From the NCBI GenBank assembly GCA_964392615.1, contig CAYMRB010000432.1:1-8551 (forward strand): a stretch of 8,551 nucleotides of DNA, read 5' to 3'. The DNA is from CAYMRB01 sp964392615. GTDB lineage: Bacteria > Planctomycetota > UBA8108. Under the pieces are notes generated by a model, which was not told where the DNA came from, made no database searches, and saw only the letters and a list, made by a program, of their open reading frames with translations. A program made the position numbers and the translations under genes. Shown here one piece after another: positions 1 to 5,988 of this stretch. Numbering within the stretch: position 1 is the first letter of the stretch; each line of letters begins with the position of its first letter.

Positions 1-1000
1 GAATTCGGCCCACTTGGCGCGGGCTTCCTCTGCCGTCATCTGGCCGGCGGCGACGGCCGAGCGCAACCGTCGGCCGATCCTCTCGAGGTCGACGTCGGGC
101 TTCTTCGCGGCAGCGGCCTTCCTGCCCGCGGCAGCCTGCTTGACGCGCTTCACGGCCTCGTCGAACTTCGCCTTGGCCTCTTCCTCGGTCATCTCGCCGG
201 CCTTGACGGCGGCGCCGAGACGCTCCTTGAGCGCGCCGAGGCGTTGACGCAACGCGCTGCGGTCGACGTCGGGCTTCTTCTCGGTGGCGATGGCTCGGAC
301 GCGTTTCACGGCCTCCTCGAACTTGGCCTTGGCTTGCTCCTCGGTCATCTCGCCGGCCTTGACGGCGGCACCGAGACGCTCCTTCAGCGCGGCGAGGCGC
401 ATGCGGAGCGCGCCGCGGTCGCCAGCGGGCTTCTTGTCGGCGGCGGCGGCTCGGACGCGCTTCACGGCCTCGTCGAACTTGGCCTTGGCCTCTGCCTCGG
501 TCATCTTGCCGGCCTTGACGGCGGCACCGAGACGCTCCTTCAGCGCGGCGAGGCGCATGCGAAGCGCGCCGCGGTCGCCGTCGGGCTTCTTCGCGGCGGC
601 GGCGCCCTTGGCGCGCTCCATCGCTTCGGCGAACTTGGCCTTGGCTTCGTCTTCGGTGAGCTCGCCGGCCTCGACGGCGGCGCCGAGACGCTCCTTCAGC
701 GCGCGGAGGCGCTCGCGTATCGCACCAGGCTCGCCGCCGCGCTTCTTCGCGCCAGCGGCTTTCTTCGCGGCGATCTTCTTCTCGATCGCGGCCCACTTCG
801 CTTTGGCCTGCTCCTTGGTGAGCTTGCCCGCGGCGACGGCGTCACGGAGCTTTCGTTCGATCGCTTCGAGCCGGTCGGCCTTCTTCTCGCCTTCGCCGGC
901 GCTCGCCTTGCGCAGCGCCTGCAGCATGATCCTGGCTTGGGCCGGGGTCAACTCGCCCGCCTGGACGGCCTCCCGAAGTCGCTTGCCGACGGCCTCGTAG
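1..1000 (-). repeat. In-frame tandem repeat array coding for Lys/Ala/Glu-rich helical units
   Basis: At least seven degenerate copies encode a unit of the form LKERLGAAVKAG, then (E/K)(M/L)T, then EEEAKAKF and an AxxR tail, joined by AAAxKKP linkers. A shared GACGG anchor (plus strand) occurs at 52, 205, 361, 517, 673, 835 and 964, so spacings are 153, 156, 156, 156, 162 and 129 nt, all multiples of three (51, 52, 52, 52, 54 and 43 residues). The central copies are closest: 352-423 and 508-579 differ at one position, a synonymous Leu change. The outer copies are more diverged. The unit looks like a helix, a Gly turn, then a second helix starting at the Thr cap. It resembles the short SHOCT-type helical motif in pattern only; I do not claim homology. 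The array continues past the left edge. Confidence 0.93.
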
Positions 1001-1986
1001 TCTTGCGCTCGAGCCACGCCGAGGGGCAGCACGAAGAGGGCGGCGAGCAGGACGCATGCCTGCAGCGGACGCGATAGTGATCGATTCGTCGCGTTCGACA
1101 CGATCATCTGGAATCTCCTTTCAAGGAATCCGCCACTGTTGATCTCGCTGGCCACGGCCGGTGGACGGAGCACCGGAGCGGCGAGAGACTCGACGGCCTT
1201 CAATATCGAATCAGCGTAGGTGCGGCGGCCCGGACGCAAGCTCGACAAGACGAGCGCGTCGCAGCAGACCTCTTCCGAGGCGCGCAGATTCCGCTGCGCC
1301 CACCAGACGACGGGGTTCCACCAGAAAACGGCACACGCCGACCACTCGAGCCATCGGACCAGGTAATCGCGACGCCGCACGTGTGCGAGCTCGTGCGCCA
1401 GGACCCAGCGCCACTCTCGCACCTCCAACCGCTCGAGCAACGTCGCCGGAAGGACGACCCGTACCTTGCCGCCTGCCCACCACACCATGGGCGACAGGCG
1501 CGCGGACGTCGTGCAGATCTGCGGCATGACGCGCAGCTCGAGACGACGCGCCAGCTCTTCGGCGACGGCTTGCACCTGCGGCGGAGCGGTCTCGGACTCC
1601 GACGCCAGCAGGCGGCCGAAGCGGCGGACGCGGACGAGTGACCAGACGAGCGCGGTTGCGCTTCCCAGCGCCCAGATCGATAGCCACCAAGGGCTGCCGT
1701 GCGTCATCAACGAGAGTTCGCTCGCACTCGTCTCGACCCCGACGGCACCGATTGCCGATTCGGCCGGTGCGATTCCGCCGGCGAGTACCGTTTCCGGGGC
1801 TGCCGACGCGGTGTCCATCGGGATCGTGACGATCGGTGGCGTCACGAGCTTCACGAAGACGAGCAGCCACAGCAGGTGCGTGAGCTGAGGGCGTTTCGCG
1901 ACGATGCCGACGACCACCGCGACGAGCGCCAGTATCAGCGAGAAGCCGGCATTGCTGAGCCCCATCTCGAGCAGAGACTCCGTCAT
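1..1986 (-). CDS. M56 (BlaR1-type) membrane zinc peptidase with a C-terminal tandem-repeat extension; 3' end beyond the window
   Basis: The frame is open from an ATG at 1986 to the left edge (662 codons, no stop). The start overlaps the repressor stop as ATGA and has GAGGAGGG just upstream. Hydrophobic segments lie at about residues 13-30, 38-57, 100-118 and 310-327. The peptidase motif HELAH is at residues 198-202, and EVCCD at 239-243 probably supplies the third zinc ligand (E239). GGFLERRF at 285-292 precedes the last membrane segment, as I recall for M56 proteins. In the BlaR1 family the zinc domain faces the cytosol, the part after the last membrane helix lies outside, and activated protease leads to loss of the BlaI repressor. 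Here that outer part is not a penicillin-binding domain but repeated AVKAGEMTEEEAKAKF-like units from about residue 333 on. The ligand is unknown. Function as sensor-protease for the adjacent repressor is inferred from family and operon. Confidence is high for the M56 call and low for what it senses. Confidence 0.92.
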   Translation of the reverse strand, partial: MTESLLEMGLSNAGFSLILALVAVVVGIVAKRPQLTHLLWLLVFVKLVTPPIVTIPMDTASAAPETVLAGGIAPAESAIGAVGVETSASELSLMTHGSPWWLSIWALGSATALVWSLVRVRRFGRLLASESETAPPQVQAVAEELARRLELRVMPQICTTSARLSPMVWWAGGKVRVVLPATLLERLEVREWRWVLAHELAHVRRRDYLVRWLEWSACAVFWWNPVVWWAQRNLRASEEVCCDALVLSSLRPGRRTYADSILKAVESLAAPVLRPPAVASEINSGGFLERRFQMIVSNATNRSLSRPLQACVLLAALFVLPLGVARAQDYEAVGKRLREAVQAGELTPAQARIMLQALRKASAGEGEKKADRLEAIERKLRDAVAAGKLTKEQAKAKWAAIEKKIAAKKAAGAKKRGGEPGAIRERLRALKERLGAAVEAGELTEDEAKAKFAEAMERAKGAAAAKKPDGDRGALRMRLAALKERLGAAVKAGKMTEAEAKAKFDEAVKRVRAAAADKKPAGDRGALRMRLAALKERLGAAVKAGEMTEEQAKAKFEEAVKRVRAIATEKKPDVDRSALRQRLGALKERLGAAVKAGEMTEEEAKAKFDEAVKRVKQAAAGRKAAAAKKPDVDLERIGRRLRSAVAAGQMTAEEARAKWAEF

Positions 1987-2369
1987 GCCCCACCCTCCTC
2001 GCATGCGTGCTCGTCGAGAATCGCGCGGATGCGGTCGATCTCGTCGCGGGAGATCTTCCTCTCCTCCACGAGATGCGTGATCAAAGGCGCGATCGAGCCG
2101 GCGGTCAGCTTCGCGGCAAGGGATTCCAGCTGCGCAGCGGCGTAGGTTCGACGTGAGATCGCCGCGGAGAAGAAGTGAACGGACAGACCGCGATCGCGAT
2201 CGACGTAGCCCTTGTCCTCGAGGCGTTGCAGCAGCCTCTGGACCGTACCGTGTTGCGCTCGAGTCGCATCGGGATACAGCCGTTCGCGAATGTCGCGCGC
2301 CGTCAGGCGATCGTCCTGCCAAAGCAGATCCATGATCGCCAGCTCCGCGTTGGCGAGAGCGGGTCTCAC
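1983..2369 (-). CDS. BlaI/MecI/CopY-family winged-helix transcriptional repressor
   Basis: The 128-residue protein matches the usual BlaI length (about 120-130). The N-terminal winged helix spans about residues 5-70: a first helix around AELAIMDLLW, then LTARDIRERL, then the likely recognition helix at about 38-50 (AQHGTVQRLLQRL), followed by the wing with KGYVDRDR. The C-terminal part (about 74-120) would be the dimerisation helices, including LVEERKISRDEIDRI. The start is GTG at 2369 with AAGGA four bases upstream; no ATG fits better. It overlaps the M56 gene by ATGA, the classical two-gene arrangement of these systems. In the family, the dimer represses its own operon until the partner protease is activated. 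I see no Asn-Phe pair like the cleavage site known in staphylococcal BlaI, so the inactivation step may differ. The target is probably the promoter dyads at 2415-2454; other targets cannot be told from this window. Confidence 0.93.
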   Translation of the reverse strand: MRPALANAELAIMDLLWQDDRLTARDIRERLYPDATRAQHGTVQRLLQRLEDKGYVDRDRGLSVHFFSAAISRRTYAAAQLESLAAKLTAGSIAPLITHLVEERKISRDEIDRIRAILDEHACEEGGA

Positions 2370-2414
2370 GTCGTCCTTCTCCAGACCTCGTCGAATCGCG
2401 TCGCCCGCCGCTGA

Positions 2415-2433
2415 GTACGACGGGCAGTCGTTC
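2415..2433. promoter_or_regulatory. Operator dyad 2, over the predicted transcription start
   Basis: A second inverted repeat has arms GTACGAC (2415-2421) and GTCGTTC (2427-2433) with a 5-bp spacer, one mismatch from perfect symmetry. Its centre (2424) is 21 bp from the centre of dyad 1 (2445), two turns of B-DNA, so two dimers could sit on the same face. It covers the predicted start site. Confidence 0.7.
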
Positions 2434-2461
2434 TTGTACGACAGGTTGTCGTACTTGTCAA
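2433..2461 (-). promoter_or_regulatory. Sigma-70-type promoter of the repressor/M56 operon
   Basis: Read on the minus strand, a perfect -35 TTGACA (2461-2456) is followed after exactly 17 nt by TACAAG (2438-2433), which matches four of six -10 consensus bases. Transcription would start near 2426, about 57 nt before the GTG start. The promoter lies in the 134-bp space between the dockerin-tail stop and the repressor gene and is covered by two inverted repeats, as expected for an autoregulated operon. This is the only convincing promoter I see in the window. Confidence 0.75.
2436..2454. promoter_or_regulatory. Operator dyad 1, between the -35 and -10 boxes
   Basis: A perfect inverted repeat has arms GTACGAC (2436-2442) and GTCGTAC (2448-2454) around a 5-bp spacer. 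It fills the space between the -35 and -10 boxes and touches the -10 box, so a bound dimer would block RNA polymerase. BlaI/MecI repressors bind dyads with TAC-containing half-sites in their own promoters. That the adjacent repressor binds here is inference. Confidence 0.75.
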
Positions 2462-2503
2462 CGGTCTTCCGGGGAGCCGCGAGTCAGCCTGGCACAGAGT
2501 CCT

Positions 2504-2839
2504 TCAGCACCCCGCTTCCTGCGACCAGCAGCGCTCCGCCGGATCCTCGGCGAGTCCGCAGTCGGGATACGGCTCCGGGGGCGGCGCCCCGCCGAGGAAC
2601 AGCGAGCGGAGCGCATAGACGACGTCGGAGACGTTGATCGACCCGTCCGCATTGCAATCCGCAACCGGTTCGCAGGCCGGCGCGTCTCCACGCCGGAAGA
2701 ACCAATCGAGGGTGTGGACGGCGTCGGAGAGACCGAGCGCCCCGTCGCCGTCGGAGTCGCAGCGCAGGAACGGCGACGGATCCCCCGCCGTGAAACGCAC
2801 GGTGAGCTGGCCCGCGTCGCAGAACGGAACCGCCGAAAT
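2504..2839 (-). pseudogene. C-terminal fragment of a dockerin/EF-hand-tailed secreted protein, 5' part missing
   Basis: In this frame the sequence reads as the end of a secreted planctomycete-type protein: ISAVPFCDAGQLTVRF, then FLRCDSDGDG, and a C-terminus ending in EAGC before the TGA. Two 12-residue calcium-loop patterns are visible: DSDGDGALGLSD (2758-2723) and DCNADGSINVSD (2659-2624), each followed by a helix (AVHTLDWFF and VVYALRSLFLGG). This is the dockerin type I-like repeat pair often found as a tail on extracellular proteins of this group. The frame can be extended to an ATG at 2950, but that upstream part is only the shadow of the glycohydrolase fragment and looks nothing like a signal peptide or partner domain. 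The rest of the parent protein is absent, so this is a remnant or the product of a misjoined assembly. No start codon or ribosome binding site can be assigned. Confidence 0.8.
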
Positions 2840-2990
2840 CCCAGTAGAGCTCGAAGCCGGTGACGCCGTGTGGCGGCCAGCGGCGGCGGATCTCCTCGAA
2901 CGAGCCGATGAACTCGGTCGGGTGCCCCATCGCATCGCCGATCGCGGCACCGAGGACGGCGCCGATGCGCCGGTCGGTCAAGCTCGGCAT
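2838..2990 (-). pseudogene. N-terminal fragment (51 codons) of an ADP-ribosylglycohydrolase
   Basis: The ATG at 2990 follows the TGA of the upstream gene by one base, with GGAGGAG overlapping that stop, so the gene is set up for coupled translation. The first 51 residues read as the start of the ADP-ribosylglycohydrolase (DraG-like) family: RRIGAVLGAAIGDAMGHPTE, then a helix FEEIRRRWPP, then GVTGFELYWD. Full-length members have about 280-350 residues, and metal-binding motifs follow directly after this point (a TDDT-type motif). None of that is present. After codon 51 the frame continues to a stop at 2484, but as the out-of-frame shadow of a dockerin-like tail. The reading is a gene broken by deletion or recombination, or a misassembled join. 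The intact enzyme would remove ADP-ribose from proteins or small molecules; this fragment cannot. Confidence 0.78.
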
Positions 2991-2991
2991 G

Positions 2992-5873
2992 TCACTCCTC
3001 CAGGAGCGTTGCGAGCTGTTGCCGCAACGCGCGCAGGTCGCGCTCCTGTTCGGCGCTGTAAGTGCCCAGGCGCTGAGCGTAGGTGTCCAACCACGTTGCC
3101 AGTCGTTCGCGGCTGTTCGCGTCGAGACGCACGCCGTGGTGGCCGTCGTCCGCTGTCAGAAGCGCGAGCAGCCGGCTCTTGCGCGACGGGCTGTCGCCGA
3201 CGGTCGAACGGTCCTTCTCGAAGGCGAGCTTGCGCAGCTCGCCGTCGCGCCAGCTCATGAGCGTCGCGTACGCGCGCGCCGGCGTCAGGTCGAGCTTCGC
3301 GGCGACGGCGTCCTCGGCGCCCGGCTCGTGGCACGACACGCAGCGCGCGTTCAGTACCGGGCCGACGAGCTCGTCGAATCGCAGCGGCCACGATCCGCTC
3401 GGAGCCGGCTTGAGCCGCGACGGCGGACGCATCGTCGCGATCGGCACACGTCCGGCGGGCGGCGTCGAGTCGCGCGACTCGTGACAGCCGACGCACGACA
3501 GCGTCTCGTTCGGCTGCACGTACGTCAGCGAGCGCATCGTCTGCACGCTGACGCCGTCGGCATCGAGCGCTTGGAAGAACACCGGGATGCCCGACGGCAC
3601 GCGGAAGTGCGCCGAGCCGTCCTTCTCGACGGGCACCGTGCCGAGGACGAACTTGCCCGGATCCTCGCGCGATACGCCGAGCGACGGCCGGTTCATGTGT
3701 GGCTGCACTTTCGGCGGCACGCCGATGACGCGCAGGCGCTCGATCGTCCCGCGTTCGACGCCGTCAAGGCCCTCGTACACGTCCTGGAGCACGAAGCGCC
3801 CCTCTTGCGCACCGTCCCAATCGACCGTGTCGGCGATCGCGGCGGGGCGCGCTCGCGGTCGGATCGGGATCGGATTCATGCTCGAGATCTCCGGATCGCG
3901 ATGCAGTAGCGTCAGATTGCCCCACGCATCGAACAGGTAGATGCCGAGCGCGTTGCGCGGGTTGCGCGGATCGTCGGGCTGCATCAGCGTGTGTGCGGGA
4001 AGGCGCCGATCGCTCCACGCGACGATGAAGTGCTCCTCGCTCAGCGGATGCGGTCCGGCGTAGTAGGAGCTCGGCCACCCTTCGGTCTCGGGGAAGCAGA
4101 CCTCCGGCGTCAGTCGCGTCAGCGGTCGTTCGAGCTCGTTGCCCACGCGAGGGTCGAGCAGGACGAGCGAGCCACCGGTGTTCGAGTGGTGCGCGGTGGC
4201 GGTGAACAGGAGTCGCTGCGAGCCCGGTACGGAGCGCGCCTCGAAGATGCACTGCGGCTTCTTCGTGTAGTTGCCGTAGACGAGCTGCGAGCTCGTGCCG
4301 TCGGGATTCGTCGACCACAGGCTCATGAAGTGGCCGTTGAAGCGGTCGATGTAGTCCCAGCGCGCGTAGAGGACGCGGCCGTCGTCCGCGACGGAAGGCG
4401 TCCAATAGAAGTTATCGAACGCGGAGAACGGACGCAAGTAGCCGCCCTCGCCCNNNNNNNNNNGGGGGTGAGCGGCCGCTGGGCGCCGCCGTCGCGGTTC
4501 ATGCGGTGCAGCGTGAAGACCGCGACCGGTCGGCGATTGTCGCCGCCGCAGCGCACGTAGCTGTCCGGGCGTGTGGACGCGGTCGTCGCGGCGGTGCTCT
4601 TCCGCGACACCTGTAGCGCCTGCCCCTTGCGCGTCGACAGGAAGACGATGTCGCCGCCCGGCAGATAGCGCGCGTCGAAGTCGTCGTAGTAGCCGCGCGT
4701 CAGCCGCCGCGCACCCGTGCCGTCGACGTTCATCTCCCAGACGTGGTAGAACGCGTCCTCGGGCAGCTTCTCCTTGTCGACCTTCTCCATGCCCGCGACG
4801 TGCGGGTAGTGCTTGCACCACGCGAACAGCACCTTCGTGCCGTCCCATGACAGCTCGGGGCGCAGGAAGTTGCCGCGCGGCCAGCTCTCGGTGATGCAGC
4901 GCACGGTCGGACGATCGCCCTTGAACCCACTGAGCACGTAGATGCCGCCGCCGCCGCGCGACCACCAGCCGTAGTACTGGTCGGAGACGTGCGGGAACAT
5001 GCCCGGCGCGCGCTTGACGAACAGGATCTCGTCGAAGTCGAGCTGCGGATTCGCGAGCGCGAGGCGGCGCACGGCGAGGCGCGCGCGTCGGTAGAGCTCG
5101 CGACGCGTGTCATCCGCCGCCGTCGCAGGCAGTTGGCGCAAGCGCCTCGCGATGCTCTCGAGCGCGGCGACCTCGTCGTCGACATCGGCGCCGCGTCGAC
5201 GCAGGTCGCGGGCGAGCTGCAGGCCGCGTTCGATCACACGGTCCGTCGCGGCGTCCCGCGGCGAGCTGCCGCCGAGAGAGTGCGCGACCGACCACTGGCT
5301 CGTGCTGCTCTGGGTCGCCGGTCGGCGGAGCGCGAGGTTCGTTTTCCCCTCCGGGTCGAAGATCTCGACCTCGTCGAGGTGGAAGTAGTCGGTGCCCGGA
5401 AGCTGCAGGCGCACGATGCGCGCGTCCCGGCCCGAGAGATCGATCGCGAGCGGCTTGCCGTCGGAGTGGCCGTGGAAGGTCGTGCCGTCGTGTTGATACA
5501 CGCGGTGAAACGACGCGCCGTCGTCCGAGATCAGCACCATGATGCGCGCACTGCGCGCCGCGAAGTCGCCACAGCGGTTGTAGAGAACCATGCGGCCCAG
5601 CGGCAGCACGTCGCCGAGGTCGACCTGCCACCAGGGCTGCTTCTCGTGCAGGGTGTGGAAGCCCCACTGGCCGTTCTTGACGCCGTCACAGGCGCCGGCG
5701 GCGTCGCTCTTCTTCGTCACGGACCGGGCGGCTTCGAAGCGCAGCTCGTCTTGGCGCCGCCAGTCGGCTTCGAGCTGGCCAGGGGCGATGGCCGGCGTGG
5801 ATTCGGCGCCGAGTGCGACGGGGCCGATCACGAGACACGCCAGAGCCGCCACGAACAGGGTGCGTGAGCGCAT
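2992..5873 (-). CDS. Secreted discoidin / beta-propeller / di-heme cytochrome c protein, hydrazine synthase alpha-like; interrupted by an assembly gap
   Basis: The ATG at 5873 has GGAG seven bases upstream. Residues 1-22 form a signal peptide ending VALG/AES. A discoidin (F5/8C-like) domain spans about 45-175, including WWQVDLGDVLPLGRMVLYNR. A helical linker (about 205-275) leads to a propeller with WD40/TolB-like strands such as LSWDGTKVLFAW and ARYLPGGDIVFLS. After the gap (470 residues precede it, 486 follow) come WTPSVADDGRVLYARWDYID, then the hydrazine-synthase-alpha middle-domain pattern with QPHMNRPSLGVS and TLSCVGCHE. The two heme c motifs are CVGCH (3495-3481) and CVSCH (3342-3328), the second in a PSCyt1-like tail. 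Hydrazine synthase alpha has the same propeller and two-heme order, but many non-anammox planctomycetes carry paralogues, so hydrazine synthesis should not be inferred. A periplasmic redox role is likely, substrate unknown. The two halves are in different frames only because the N run has arbitrary length. Confidence 0.88.
4454..4463. other. Assembly gap (10 N) inside the heme-protein gene
   Basis: Ten unknown bases separate CTCACCCCC from GGGCGAGGG (minus strand). The number is evidently a scaffold placeholder: with 10 N the coding sequence is one base short of a multiple of three. Residues on the two sides (DGGAQRPLTP before, EGGYLRPFSA after) resemble one another, so the two contig ends may represent the same stretch. 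Confidence 0.95.
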
Positions 5874-5889
5874 CGTTTGTCTCCAACGG

Positions 5890-5905
5890 GCTGGTAGGCA
5901 CCAGC
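5890..5905. promoter_or_regulatory. Small hairpin in the leader of the heme-protein gene
   Basis: GCTGGT (5890-5895) pairs with ACCAGC (5900-5905) around an AGGC loop, a 6-bp stem 16 nt before the ATG at 5873 and immediately before its GGAG. The rest of the 115-bp gap (5874-5988) shows no convincing promoter box and no T-rich terminator. The hairpin could affect translation or be chance in GC-rich DNA. Confidence 0.3.
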
Positions 5906-5988
5906 GTACGAGAACGCGTGCTCACGTGCCCCCGGAATCTCGGCCGCAGCCAGGGCGTCGTCGAGGGGCGGTCCCAGGGGACGGCGGC

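Larger units (their letters stand above)
2370..2503. other. Intergenic region upstream of the repressor operon
   Basis: These 134 bp hold the promoter and two dyads described separately (2415-2461). Between the dockerin-tail stop and the promoter (2462-2503) I see no strong terminator hairpin or T run, so read-through from the right into the repressor operon is possible. Confidence 0.6.

Noticed and set aside
1..6. GAATTC at the very first bases, suggesting a cloning boundary
   Set aside because: It encodes the in-frame Glu-Phe of the repeat protein and may be coincidence; nothing else looks like vector.
244..1077. Long plus-strand open frames across the repeat array (also 284-1000)
   Set aside because: They are the antisense of the in-frame tandem repeat. 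Their Leu/Gly- or Ala/Ser/Arg-rich composition comes from the complementary strand, and they have no recognisable domains.
1211..1993. Minus-strand 260-codon frame over the M56 region
   Set aside because: It is Arg-rich shadow sequence. The adjacent frame from 1986 carries HELAH, membrane helices and the ATGA overlap with the repressor.
2860..3909. Plus-strand 349-codon frame opposite the heme protein
   Set aside because: It has biased Arg/Val/His composition and lies opposite strong heme and propeller coding sequence on the minus strand.
5906..5912. GTACGAG near the heme-protein start as another repressor half-site
   Set aside because: No matching opposite arm lies at the 5-bp spacing seen in the two dyads.
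5971..5982. GTCCC...GGGAC inverted repeat just after the peptidase stop, as a terminator
   Set aside because: The stem is only four or five base pairs, with almost no loop and no T run; expected by chance in GC-rich DNA.
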